Positions 10,031 to 19,955 of a stretch of DNA of 64,000 bases are shown here, in pieces. Numbering within the stretch: the stretch's first letter is position 1; each line of letters begins with the position of its first letter. The DNA comes from Marinobacterium rhizophilum DSM 18822 (lineage in GTDB: Bacteria; Pseudomonadota; Gammaproteobacteria; Pseudomonadales; Balneatricaceae), in the NCBI RefSeq assembly GCF_000378045.1, contig NZ_KB899110.1, positions 21,609 to 85,608 of the forward strand. The letters are read 5' to 3'. The translations under genes were made by a program, and so were the position numbers. The notes under the pieces were generated by a model. It saw only the letters and a program-made list of their open reading frames with translations. It did no database searches and was not told the origin of the DNA.

Positions 10031-10072
10031 ATAGCCAATAGCCAATAGCCAATAGCCAATAGCCAATAGCCA
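10031..10072. repeat. Tandem heptamer repeat, six copies of ATAGCCA
   Basis: Six perfect head-to-tail copies of ATAGCCA, followed at once by ACTCCC. It lies between the defence operon and the traX pseudogene, outside any gene I support. Perfect short repeats of this kind are prone to change copy number by slippage. Confidence 0.95.
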
Positions 10073-10092
10073 ACTCCCGCACCAAAAAGCCG

Positions 10093-10640
10093 CTACCCCA
10101 CATCCCCCATCGTACTGCGAATCAACCAGATCACCCCCAAGTGCAGGGGGTAGTAGGCGTAGAAGGCCCAGCGCAGGCGGGGCACTCGCAGGTTGAGGCG
10201 CGTAGCGGCCAGGATCAGCGGTACTGAGGCCAGCGCCCAGAGGTTGCCATTGGTGAACCAGAGGCCCACGCAGGCGAGTAGCGCGACAGCGGCGGCGGGC
10301 AGCGATGGCTGTTTGCAGTGCGTCCAGATGGCCAGGCCGAGGGTGAGACCCAGCCAGCCGTACTCCACCAGGCTGCCACCCACCAGGAACAGGATGCCGG
10401 CGGCCAGCAGGTCGTCGCGTTCGACCAGGTAGAGCGTGGTGGTGAGAACCAGCAGCGAAAACAGAACGTTCAGCCCATCATCCCGCGTGTAGCAGGTCTC
10501 CCAGGGCAATGAAGGGCGCCGATGCAAGGACGCCGAATACCGCCAGACGTATTATCGTGCGCGGGTAGGTGCCCCGCTCGAGCTGCCCCGGTCGGGCCAG
10601 GTTGTAGGCCAGCACTAATCGAAGTCGGCGTAGCAGCGAA
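10093..10640 (-). pseudogene. Decayed traX-like membrane protein gene
   Basis: This is a broken second copy of the traX-like gene at 27343..28101. From the C-terminus the two match closely through LGVIWLIR, AFYAYYPLH, LVEYGWLGL and LYLVERDDLLAAG. At about 10472 the copy is 2 bp shorter (TTCAGCCC for TTCAGCGGCC), which shifts the frame; homology then continues in another frame (GDLLHAG, LERGTYPRT, LVLAYNLARPG) until about 10615-10640, where it fades out. The first 70 or so codons are absent. No functional product is expected. Confidence 0.85.
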
Positions 10641-10693
10641 TCCGCTCGATAGGCGCTTGCGAAGCGGCAAAGGCTGTGATAGTTTTTCATGAA

Positions 10694-10709
10694 ATGTAGA
10701 CGTTAACAT
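10694..10709. promoter_or_regulatory. LacI-type operator 1
   Basis: ATGTAGACGTTAACAT, a near-perfect palindrome with a central CG step, as in LacI/GalR operators. Its centre is 69 bp from operator 2. It lies upstream of the ribitol dehydrogenase-like gene and is one of five matching sites near the lacI-type gene at 11727..12725. Confidence 0.85.
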
Positions 10710-10762
10710 TTTTTGCTGACGCCGATCATGCCATGGCAATCGGCGTTTTTTAGGCATTAAGT

Positions 10763-10778
10763 ATGTAAACGTTAACAT
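10763..10778. promoter_or_regulatory. LacI-type operator 2
   Basis: ATGTAAACGTTAACAT, 85 bases upstream of the dehydrogenase start codon, so placed to block its promoter. Same consensus as the other four sites. Confidence 0.87.
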
Positions 10779-10862
10779 TATTGGTGCCGGCAATTCGAAG
10801 GGCGCTTCAACAACAAGAATGCCTTGCAGAGCGGGGCGATTATTAGAATAAGGAACAAGACA

Positions 10863-11591
10863 ATGGCACAAGAATTGGCAGGTAAGGTTGCTGCGGTGAC
10901 CGGTGCGGCATCAGGTATCGGGCTGGCCGCCGTTGAGGCGATGATCGGGGCGGGCGCGCGCGTGGTACTGGTCGATCGTGACGAAGCGGCGCTTAGTGCG
11001 GCCTGTGAAAAACTTGGCGATGCCGCGATTCCGCTGGTCATCGATCTGCTTAATCCGCAAAGCTGCGCGACGTTGCTGTCTGGGGTGCTGGAGAAGGCCG
11101 GACAACTCGACATTCTTTATGCCAACGCGGGAAGCTATATCGGCGGTGATTTGATCGAAGCCGATTCGGCGGTGATCGACCGCATGCTGAATCTCAACGT
11201 CAATGCCGTCATGAAGAATGTCCACGACGTACTGCCGCACATGATCGAGCGTGGCACGGGGGACATCATTGTAACAGGCTCAGTGGCGGGTCATTTCCCT
11301 GTGCCCTGGGAACCGGTTTATGCGGCGTCCAAGTGGGCTATCAACTGCTTTGTCCAGACCACGCGTCGGCAGGTCAACAAGCATGGCATCCGTATGGGTG
11401 CGGTGTCGCCTGGACCTGTCGTCAGCGCGCTTCTTGCCGACTGGCCGGAGGAAAACCTGAAAAAGGCGAAAGAGAGCGGCAGCCTGATCGAACCGACCGA
11501 AGTGGCAGCTGCGGTTATGTTTATGCTGACGCGCCCGCGTAACGTGACCATTCGCGACATGATCGTTCTGCCTTCCGCATTCGATATGTAA
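10863..11591 (+). CDS. rbtD: Ribitol 2-dehydrogenase-like short-chain dehydrogenase
   Basis: 242 residues, classical SDR. The nucleotide-binding TGAASGIG is at 13-20, Asp39 at the end of strand 2 favours NAD, and the catalytic residues are Ser140 and Tyr153-x3-Lys157. NAGSYIGG, WEPVYAASK, TTRRQV and GAVSPGPVVSALLADWP closely resemble Klebsiella ribitol dehydrogenase, which oxidises ribitol to D-ribulose. AAGGA at 10850-10854 lies 8 bases before the chosen ATG; the longer frame from 10824 has no such site. Two LacI-type operators precede it and a 12-bp stem hairpin follows. It is transcribed apart from the transporter operon but probably by the same control. Substrate by homology only. Confidence 0.85.
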   Translation: MAQELAGKVAAVTGAASGIGLAAVEAMIGAGARVVLVDRDEAALSAACEKLGDAAIPLVIDLLNPQSCATLLSGVLEKAGQLDILYANAGSYIGGDLIEADSAVIDRMLNLNVNAVMKNVHDVLPHMIERGTGDIIVTGSVAGHFPVPWEPVYAASKWAINCFVQTTRRQVNKHGIRMGAVSPGPVVSALLADWPEENLKKAKESGSLIEPTEVAAAVMFMLTRPRNVTIRDMIVLPSAFDM

Positions 11592-11603
11592 GCAACCCGT
11601 GTC

Positions 11604-11637
11604 CTGATAACCCGGCATACGAGTACCGGGTTATCAG
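11604..11637. terminator. Stem-loop between convergent genes
   Basis: A perfect 12-bp stem (CTGATAACCCGG with its complement, 10-base loop) sits 12 bases after the dehydrogenase stop, between it and the convergent lacI-type gene. No U-tract follows on either strand, so it is a probable but not classical terminator. Confidence 0.6.
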
Positions 11638-11726
11638 ACGCTTCCCCCTGCTTTAAAACCGCATTGAACCCGCTGCGCATTCACCGCGAAGCGCCATTGC
11701 GGCTCCTCCCATCCCATTTCCCTGGT

Positions 11727-12725
11727 TTAAAGTATCAGCTCACCTTTAATGATCTCGTCAGTCGGATCGTACTGCGGATCATCGATTTTTCTCAGCAGCA
11801 TGTTTATGGCGGTCAGGCCCAGCTGATAGGTGTTGTGGCTGAAGCAGGGAACCGGTTGGCCGAAAATGTCGGCGTAGGGGACCTGGTCGATACTGAATAC
11901 CTCGATGTCGTCCCGACTCATACCTTGTGCTCGAATGGCCTCGAGACTACCCAGTGTGATCAGAATGTTGAGCCCGAATATGGCGTCCGGACGCTTACCG
12001 CTGGCCAGGTAGGTATTAACGGCCTCTCGGGCGGGTGCCTGCGTATAGTCGCCATACAGCACATCCAGCTGTGTCGGTTCGGGGCATTCGTCGAGCGCGC
12101 GGCGGATCCCCTCGAGCCGGGATATGGTGATGTTGGACTTTTCCGGGCCGCCTACCACCAGAAAGTGCCTATGCCCCTGTTCGACCAGGGTATGCATACC
12201 CTGGTAGCCACTCTCCCAGTTTTCCAGGTAAACACCGGCAAAAGGAGCCTCAGCAAGCTTGCGGTCGATCTGGATCACCGGGATGCGGGTTAGTTCCAGC
12301 TTGGGCAGGTAAGCCGGATGGTAGTCGTCATCATCGGAGACTACCGACAGGATGATTCCGGCGACCTGGTAGCTGAGCAGTGTATCGACAGCGCGTTCTT
12401 CGAGTTCGGGCGAGCCGTCTGTGTCGAAAAGCAGCAGCGAATAATCCTTCTTCTTGGCTTCGCGGGAGATCGCCTTGATGATTTTGGCGTAGAAGGGGTT
12501 ATCGAGGCTGGCGGTGATCAGGCCGATCAGGCGGCTCTCGCGACTCTTGAGGTTGCGCGCGAAGGCATTGGGCACGTAATTGAGTTCGCGCGCGACTTCC
12601 AGTATCCGCGCCAGCGTTTCCTTCTTGACCTTTTCTGGCCGGTTGAGGGCGCGCGAGACGGTGACTGTCGTCATGTTGACGCGTTTGGCAATGTCGGTAA
12701 TGGTGGCTTTGTCGGGTTTTGTCAT
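11727..12725 (-). CDS. LacI-family transcriptional repressor of the pentitol locus
   Basis: 332 residues, normal for the family. The N-terminal helix-turn-helix is at about 8-28 (TITDIAKRVNMTTVTVSRAL), followed by a hinge helix (YVPNAFARNL) and a periplasmic-binding-protein-like effector domain (SRLIGLITASLDNPFYAKI to the end). It lies divergent from the transporter operon and convergent with the dehydrogenase gene. Five matching palindromes with a central CG lie in front of its own gene, the transporter operon and the dehydrogenase, so it very likely represses all three and itself. The inducer is probably a pentitol or pentulose (inference). Confidence 0.92.
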   Translation of the reverse strand: MTKPDKATITDIAKRVNMTTVTVSRALNRPEKVKKETLARILEVARELNYVPNAFARNLKSRESRLIGLITASLDNPFYAKIIKAISREAKKKDYSLLLFDTDGSPELEERAVDTLLSYQVAGIILSVVSDDDDYHPAYLPKLELTRIPVIQIDRKLAEAPFAGVYLENWESGYQGMHTLVEQGHRHFLVVGGPEKSNITISRLEGIRRALDECPEPTQLDVLYGDYTQAPAREAVNTYLASGKRPDAIFGLNILITLGSLEAIRAQGMSRDDIEVFSIDQVPYADIFGQPVPCFSHNTYQLGLTAINMLLRKIDDPQYDPTDEIIKGELIL

Positions 12726-12855
12726 GGGTTAACCTGTCACTGCGGGGTAGGCGCTGGCGCAGCATATCAGCTTTTCGAAGGGCAGGGCGAAGCGCGTGTG
12801 GATTTGCCCGTTGAGGGTGTTGCCAAGCTGAATTTGCTGTGTTAGTTTGTGTTTT

Positions 12856-12871
12856 ATGTAGACGTTAACAT
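12856..12871. promoter_or_regulatory. LacI-type operator 3
   Basis: ATGTAGACGTTAACAT, 130 bases upstream of the repressor gene start. It is identical to operator 1 and its centre is 67 bp from operator 4. Confidence 0.87.
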
Positions 12872-12922
12872 TTACCTGGGCGCGCTGACAGATCAAACGG
12901 TCAGCTTTTTTCAGTAAACAAA

Positions 12923-12938
12923 ATGTAAACGTTAACAT
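12923..12938. promoter_or_regulatory. LacI-type operator 4
   Basis: ATGTAAACGTTAACAT, identical to operator 2, midway between the divergent repressor and transporter genes. Its centre is 88 bp from operator 5. Confidence 0.88.
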
Positions 12939-13010
12939 TTGTGCTGGTGGATTCGAGTTTAAGATTTGTCAAAACCTGTCTCTTATGGACGGGTTTAGTT
13001 TTAGACTGGA

Positions 13011-13026
13011 ATGTAAACGTCAACAT
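13011..13026. promoter_or_regulatory. LacI-type operator 5
   Basis: ATGTAAACGTCAACAT, ending 34 bases before the binding-protein start codon, so probably at or just after its transcription start. It differs from operator 4 by one base (C for T). Confidence 0.86.
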
Positions 13027-13060
13027 TAAAAACTCTATAACAATAATGAAGGATAAATCC

Positions 13061-13984
13061 ATGAATGCTTTTAAGAAGAATAAGCTGACTTCTCTCCTTG
13101 CCGGTGTTTGCTGCATGGCCGGGCTCGCCGGAACCGCACACGCGGACAGTCTCAAGATCGGCATGTCCTTTCAGGAGCTCAATAATCCCTATTTCGTAAC
13201 CATGAAAGAAGCGTTGGAAGACGCTGCGAAATCCGTCGGTGCCGAAGTGATCTTTACTGATGCCCGTCATGATGTCTCCAAGCAAATCAGCGATGTCGAG
13301 GACATGTTGCAGCGTGGCGTCGATATTATTCTGCTTAACCCCACCGATTCCGTAGGCGTTCAGTCCGCGGTGATTACAGCGAAGGAAGCCGGTGTCGTAA
13401 CCGTGGCAATTGATGCCCAGGCCGAAGGTCCGCTGGACTCGTTCGTCGGCTCGAAAAACTACGATGCCGGTCTCCTGGCTTGCAAATACCTGGCTGAAAA
13501 TATTGGCGGCAAAGGAGAAGTCGCGATTCTGGACGGTATCCCGGTCGTGCCGATCCTGGAACGCGTACGCGGCTGCAACGATGCGCTTGGCGAGTTCCCG
13601 GATATCAAAATTGTCGCCAAGCAGAACGGCAAGCAGGAACGCGACATGGCGATGAATGTCACCGAGAACATGCTGCAGGCCAACCCGAATCTGGCGGGTG
13701 TCTTCAGCGTCAACGATACCGGTGCCCTGGGCGCGCTGACTGCCATCGAGTCCAGCGGTCTGGACGTCAAACTGGTCAGTGTCGACGGTGCTCCAGAAGC
13801 TATCGCTGCGATGCAGAAGCCAGGCTCCAAGTTTATCGCCACCTCCGCCCAGTATCCCCGTGATCAGATCCGCCTGGGCCTGGGTATCGCCTTGGCCAAG
13901 CACTGGGGTGCCAATGTACCGGCTACGGTTCCGGTCGACGTTACCTTGATTGATAAGGAAAAAGCCCCCGGCTTCAGCTGGTAG
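13061..13984 (+). CDS. Sugar/polyol ABC transporter periplasmic binding protein
   Basis: 307 residues of the RbsB-like (Peripla_BP_4) family. The signal peptide is about residues 1-28 (KKNK, hydrophobic stretch, THA-D). The mature protein starts LKIGMSFQELNNPYF and has the expected QISDVEDMLQRGVDIILLNPTD and VFSVNDTGALGA segments. AAGGA at 13049-13053 sits 7 bases before the chosen ATG; a longer frame from 12941 runs through operator 5 and is rejected. It captures the substrate in the periplasm for the ATPase and permease downstream; the neighbours suggest ribitol, arabitol or xylitol. It is the first gene of the long operon. Confidence 0.93.
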   Translation: MNAFKKNKLTSLLAGVCCMAGLAGTAHADSLKIGMSFQELNNPYFVTMKEALEDAAKSVGAEVIFTDARHDVSKQISDVEDMLQRGVDIILLNPTDSVGVQSAVITAKEAGVVTVAIDAQAEGPLDSFVGSKNYDAGLLACKYLAENIGGKGEVAILDGIPVVPILERVRGCNDALGEFPDIKIVAKQNGKQERDMAMNVTENMLQANPNLAGVFSVNDTGALGALTAIESSGLDVKLVSVDGAPEAIAAMQKPGSKFIATSAQYPRDQIRLGLGIALAKHWGANVPATVPVDVTLIDKEKAPGFSW

Positions 13985-13998
13985 GCATTTTTCCGTCG

Positions 13999-14030
13999 CG
14001 TCCGCGGGAGCCCCTCAGGCCCCGTGGACG
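13999..14030 (+). promoter_or_regulatory. Intercistronic stem-loop after the binding-protein gene
   Basis: A 10-bp stem (CGTCCGCGGG with its complement, one G-T pair) lies between the binding-protein and ATPase genes. Hairpins here commonly protect the upstream mRNA or attenuate read-through, so that more binding protein than transporter is made. Confidence 0.6.
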
Positions 14031-14059
14031 TGGTCAAACGATCAAAAAGGTACAAGGCC

Positions 14060-15557
<1,498 letters not shown>

Positions 15558-15565
<8 letters not shown>

Positions 15566-16544
15566 CTTGACTGAGACCAAGGTTCAAAACCAGGGGCATT
15601 CCGTGATGAGTCTGCAGCTGAGCAAATGGCGCAAATCGCCGGTTTTCTATCCGCTGGTGGGTTTCATCGTGATTTTCGTCGCGATGGCCTTCGTCAACGA
15701 GAACTTCCTGACCACCAATAACCTGAGCAACGTGGCACGTCAGGTGTCGATCAACGCCATCATCGCCGTGGGGATGACCTGCGCGATTCTGACCGGGGGG
15801 ATCGATCTGTCGGTCGGGGCTGTCATGGCACTGGCCGGTACTGTGACTGCGGGCCTGATGGCCGCCGGAATGCCGCCGGAAGCCGCCGTACTGGCCGGTT
15901 TGATGGTTGGGGCCCTGTTCGGTGCCGGTAACGGTGCTTTTGTCGCCTACGCCAAGATGCCGCCGATTATCGTGACACTGGCGACCATGGGTATTGCCCG
16001 GGGTCTTGCGCTGATCTACACCGGCGGCTACCCGGTCTCCGGTCTGCCGGATAGCTTTGCCTTCCTGGGACGTGGTGAGCTCTTTGGTTTGCAGCTGCCG
16101 ATACTGGTCATGCTGGTAGTGTTTGCACTGGCGTATATCCTGCTGAACAAAACCCCGATCGGTCGTTACATCTATGCCATCGGCGGCAACGAGGAGGCGG
16201 CACGCCTCAGCGGTGTCCGCGTATCACGCTACAAGCTGATGGTGTACACCCTCAGCGGCACCACCGCAGCCATTGCCGGTATCGTGCTGACTTCGCGCCT
16301 GATGAGCGGCCAGCCGAACTCGGGTATCGGCTTCGAACTGGATGCGATTGCCGCCGTGGTACTTGGCGGTACCGCAATCGCCGGCGGACGCGGCGCCATC
16401 ATCGGTACCCTGGTCGGTGCGATGATGCTGGGTGTACTCAACAATGGACTCAACCTGATGGGCGTTTCGCCCTATGTCCAGAACGTAATCAAGGGCGGGA
16501 TCATACTGCTGGCGATCTACATCGGTCGTACCCGCGGCAAGTAA
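15558..16544 (+). CDS. Sugar ABC transporter permease (RbsC-like)
   Basis: 328 residues with 8-10 predicted membrane helices. The family pattern is clear: [37 protein letters not shown] and [20 protein letters not shown]. The ATG overlaps the ATPase stop by eight bases (ATGAGTAA), so the two are coupled. It forms the channel of the importer. The gap to the following kinase (99 bp) contains a GC-rich imperfect hairpin near 16577-16603. Confidence 0.94.
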
Positions 16545-16643
16545 TAAAAAAACTCCCAACCAGCGGTTTCGTAGTGGAGCTCCCTGGCGGGAGCCCGCCA
16601 CGGCGCCACTGTGTCCAGGGGGCTTTCTGTTAGGAGTATTCTC

Positions 16644-18179
16644 ATGAGCTACGTTATCGGGGTCGATATCGGTACGCAAAGTACCAAGGCATTGCTGATG
16701 TCGACCGATGGCTCCATCGTCGCCCAGGCATCAGCCGCCTATCAGGTCGATCAGCCGCGCCCCATGTGGGCGGAGCAGTGGCCCGATGTCTGGCTGGAAG
16801 CGGTATACGAGGCAGCTGCCAGCGTGGTTGCAAAAAGCAAGGTGTCGGCCGATGAGATCAGTGCCATCTGCGTCAGTAGCCTGTACGGCGGCTCGGGTAT
16901 CCCTGTCGACAGCGACATCAAGCCGCTGCATCCCTGCCTGATCTGGATGGACCGACGCGCCAACGATGAAGTCGAGTGGGTGCGCCAGAATCTCGATATG
17001 GAACAGTTGCAGAAGATTACCGGCAACGCTGTCGACAGCTACTACGGTTTCACCAAAATGCTCTGGCTTAAAAACAACAGGCCGGATGTCTGGGCGCGGA
17101 CGCGCTATCTGCTGCCGCCCAACAGCTATGTCCAGTATCACCTCACCGGCGAACTGGCGGTTGATCACAGTTCGGCCGGCAATATCGGCGGTGTCTATGA
17201 TATCGATGCGCGTAACTGGTCGGTCACGTTGCTGGACGCGCTTGGAATCAACCCCGAGCTGATGCCGGCGCGGCTGGTGGAGTCCAGCGACGTGGTCGGC
17301 GGCCTGCTGCCAGAGTCCGCCCGGCGGCTCGGGCTGAATCCGGGGACGCCGGTGGTGGCCGGGGGCGTCGATGCCGCCATGGCCACCCTGGCTGCAGGCG
17401 TTATCGAACCCGGCAATCATGTGGCGATGATCGGTACCAGTATGTGCTGGGGCTTTATCAACCAGCGCACCGATGCCGGCTACGGCCTGATCAGCATGCC
17501 TTACGTGCATAACGCTGGCGAGGATATCTACATCTTCGGCGGGGCCATTACCGCCGGAGCCTCAGTTAGCTGGTTCCGGGACCAGTTCTGCACGCAAGAG
17601 AAGCAGGCGGCAGCGCTGCTTCCCGGCGTCGATGTTCACGAGCTGATGGAGCTGGAAGCCGCCAAAACCCCGGCCGGCGCCGACGGTCTGGTGTTTCTGC
17701 CTTACCTGATGGGCGAGCGCAGCCCGGTCTGGGATGCCAAGGCTTCGGGCGCCTATGTTGGCCTGACGCTGTACCACAGCAAGGCCCACCTTTACCGCGC
17801 GGTGCTGGAAGGTCTGGCTTTCGCGTTGCGCCACAACATGGAATGTGGCCAGCAGGGTGCGGTGCGGCTCGATCCCGAGCTGATCGTGGTCGGGGGGGCC
17901 GCGGCATCAGATCTCTGGATGCAGATCATCGCCGATATCACCGGCTATCCGGTGCTGACCATCGAGCAGCAGGTGGAAGCGCCACTCGGCGGCGCCATGC
18001 TGGCGGCGCTGGCGGTGGGCGAGATCGACAGCCTTGCCCAGGTACGCGACTGGCGTACATTGCGCGCGCGTGCGCAGCCGGATCCTGCGAACAGGGCGAC
18101 CTACGACCGCATGTTCGAGCAGTACTGCGACATCTACCTGGCGCTGAAACCCTGCATGCATGCGCTAAACAGGCACTGA
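16644..18179 (+). CDS. FGGY-family carbohydrate kinase (probable pentulose kinase)
   Basis: 511 residues. The N-terminal phosphate loop GVDIGTQSTKALL and a C-terminal domain with GGVDAAMATLAAG (probable catalytic Asp), GTSMCWGF and VGGAAASDLWMQIIADITG are typical of FGGY kinases. These phosphorylate pentuloses such as D-ribulose or xylulose with ATP. The preceding ribitol dehydrogenase makes D-ribulokinase the simplest guess, since a separate xylulokinase is encoded downstream. TAGGAG at 16631-16636 sits 7 bases before the ATG. Confidence 0.88.
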   Translation: MSYVIGVDIGTQSTKALLMSTDGSIVAQASAAYQVDQPRPMWAEQWPDVWLEAVYEAAASVVAKSKVSADEISAICVSSLYGGSGIPVDSDIKPLHPCLIWMDRRANDEVEWVRQNLDMEQLQKITGNAVDSYYGFTKMLWLKNNRPDVWARTRYLLPPNSYVQYHLTGELAVDHSSAGNIGGVYDIDARNWSVTLLDALGINPELMPARLVESSDVVGGLLPESARRLGLNPGTPVVAGGVDAAMATLAAGVIEPGNHVAMIGTSMCWGFINQRTDAGYGLISMPYVHNAGEDIYIFGGAITAGASVSWFRDQFCTQEKQAAALLPGVDVHELMELEAAKTPAGADGLVFLPYLMGERSPVWDAKASGAYVGLTLYHSKAHLYRAVLEGLAFALRHNMECGQQGAVRLDPELIVVGGAAASDLWMQIIADITGYPVLTIEQQVEAPLGGAMLAALAVGEIDSLAQVRDWRTLRARAQPDPANRATYDRMFEQYCDIYLALKPCMHALNRH

Positions 18180-18317
18180 CCGGCTGGCCGAGGGGCTGAC
18201 TTTCCGGGCCATTCGCCCGGTCTCCCAGGGGAATGGCAACACCCCCGGTTTGTCTGCGTCGGCGCAGGCTCTGCCTGCGACTAATCGCTATCCCACAGCA
18301 ACGGCAGGGGAAGGTAT

Positions 18318-18974
18318 ATGCAGTACGCAATCTTCGATATGGACGGCCTGCTGATCGACTCGGAGCCGGTCTGGCGAGAGGTACAGTGCGCGTTGATGCG
18401 TGACCTGTACGGTGTGGACCTGGGTGAGGCCGAGTGGCGTTACTTCCAGGGGCGCAGCAGCCGGTCGTTCTGTCAGGGCATGGCGCATCGGTATGCCGAC
18501 CGGGGTGTCGATGCAGGCGCACTGCTTGACCGGCTGCTTGACCGGATGCAGGTGGCTATCACCGACGCGCCGTTGATGCCTGGAGCACGCGAGCTGGTCG
18601 ACTGGCTTCACGAGCAAGATGTACCGATCGTCATAGCCTCGTCGTCCCCGCTCGGCTTCATCGAGGCGGTCGTCGAGCACCACGCGCTGCCGATCCGGGT
18701 GTTGGTCTCGGGTACTGAGGTGCCGCGTTCCAAGCCCCATCCGGCCGTTTTCGAGCGGGCTGCCAAGCGTATTGCGGCCGACCCGTCTCGATGCCGGGTG
18801 TGGGAGGATTCAGTCAACGGTGTCATTGCCGCGCGGGCCGCCGGTATGGTCGTAACCGCAGTGCCGGACACCAATCACCCCACGCCACAACAATTCAGCA
18901 TTGCTGATCAGATACACCTCAATCTATACGACAGTTTGGCTGAACTGCAGGCCAAGTCGGCACGAACAGAATAA
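18318..18974 (+). CDS. HAD-family sugar-phosphate phosphatase, copy 1 (HxpB/YniC-like)
   Basis: 218 residues. Motif I is FDMDGLLIDS at 6-15 (nucleophile Asp, general acid Asp two residues on), motif II is the IASSSP segment, motif III the Lys of SKPHP, and motif IV WEDSVNG. The sequence resembles the E. coli sugar-phosphate phosphatase group of YniC. A phosphatase in a catabolic operon may clear toxic phosphorylated by-products or dead-end sugar phosphates (inference). A close paralogue lies at 59605..60273, again 12 bases before a transaldolase gene. Confidence 0.88.
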   Translation: MQYAIFDMDGLLIDSEPVWREVQCALMRDLYGVDLGEAEWRYFQGRSSRSFCQGMAHRYADRGVDAGALLDRLLDRMQVAITDAPLMPGARELVDWLHEQDVPIVIASSSPLGFIEAVVEHHALPIRVLVSGTEVPRSKPHPAVFERAAKRIAADPSRCRVWEDSVNGVIAARAAGMVVTAVPDTNHPTPQQFSIADQIHLNLYDSLAELQAKSARTE

Positions 18975-18986
18975 CAGGAGACATCA

Positions 18987-19955
18987 ATGTCCAATTCGCT
19001 AGCACAACTCAAACAACTGAGTACTGTCGTTGCCGACACCGGTGACCTCGATGCTATCCGCCGCTTTGCGCCTCAGGATGCGACCACCAACCCGTCGCTG
19101 ATTCTCAAGGCGGTGCAGTCGGGCAAGTACGACACACTGTTCGACGAGATCGTCACCGCAGCACGGGAGCACAATGGCAGCGTTGAGGACGCCATAGACG
19201 AGGCCTGCGACCGGCTGGTGGTAGCCATGGGCAGCCTTATACTCAACCATGTTCCGGGCCGTGTCTCGACCGAGGTCAACGCTCGACTGTCTTTTGACAA
19301 AAAGGCCAGCATCGCCAAGGCGCGCCAGCTGGTGGCACTGTACGAAGAGGCTGGCATCAGCCGAGATCGCATCCTGATCAAACTCGCCGCTACCTGGGAG
19401 GGGATTTGCGCCGCCGAAGTGCTGGAGCGCGAGGGCATCGAGTGCAACCTGACGCTGATCTTCAGCTTCGCCCAGGCCCGCGCCTGTGCTGAAGCGGGTG
19501 CCTTCCTTATCTCGCCGTTCGTCGGCCGTATCCTTGACTGGCACCGCAAGGCCAATCCCGGCACTGACTATGCGCCCGACGAGGAGCCGGGTGTACTGCA
19601 AGTGCGTGAGGTTTATCGCTATTTTCGCCGGCATCAGTATCCGACCGTGGTGATGGGGGCGAGTTTTCGCAACGCCGGCGAGATCCTTGCCCTGGCCGGC
19701 TGCGACCGCCTGACCATCAGCCCGCAGCTGCTTGAGGAACTGGCCGGCAGTGAAGCCAGTGTCGAGCGGGTGCTGGATGACAACGGCGAGCGTGCCGAAT
19801 GGCCGGCGCCGATCTCGGAAGCCGAGTTCCGCTGGCAGTTCAATGAGGATGCCATGGCAACCGAGAAACTGGCCGAAGGCATCCGCGGCTTTGAGGCGGA
19901 TCAGCTGAAGCTCGAAGCGCTGCTGCGCGAGCGTTTGTCCAGAGGTGCCGCATGA
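18987..19955 (+). CDS. tal: Transaldolase, copy 1
   Basis: 322 residues, TalB type. [21 protein letters not shown] near the N-terminus carries the conserved Asp and the TTNPSL motif; the Schiff-base lysine is in [23 protein letters not shown] and SPFVGRI follow. It moves a dihydroxyacetone unit between sedoheptulose 7-phosphate and glyceraldehyde 3-phosphate in the cytosolic pentose phosphate pathway. CAGGAG sits 7 bases before the ATG, and the stop overlaps the transketolase start (ATGA). A paralogue with near-identical N-terminus is at 60286..61284. Confidence 0.96.
   Translation: MSNSLAQLKQLSTVVADTGDLDAIRRFAPQDATTNPSLILKAVQSGKYDTLFDEIVTAAREHNGSVEDAIDEACDRLVVAMGSLILNHVPGRVSTEVNARLSFDKKASIAKARQLVALYEEAGISRDRILIKLAATWEGICAAEVLEREGIECNLTLIFSFAQARACAEAGAFLISPFVGRILDWHRKANPGTDYAPDEEPGVLQVREVYRYFRRHQYPTVVMGASFRNAGEILALAGCDRLTISPQLLEELAGSEASVERVLDDNGERAEWPAPISEAEFRWQFNEDAMATEKLAEGIRGFEADQLKLEALLRERLSRGAA

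Noticed and set aside
10031..10072. CRISPR-like array
   Set aside because: The seven-base units are contiguous with no spacers and no cas gene is near; it is a simple tandem repeat.
10470..10871. 133-codon frame on the minus strand over the dehydrogenase promoter
   Set aside because: It spans both operators and merges into the decayed traX copy out of frame; no independent support.
13001..13903. 300-codon frame on the minus strand
   Set aside because: Antisense of the periplasmic binding-protein gene and it covers operator 5; no family resemblance.
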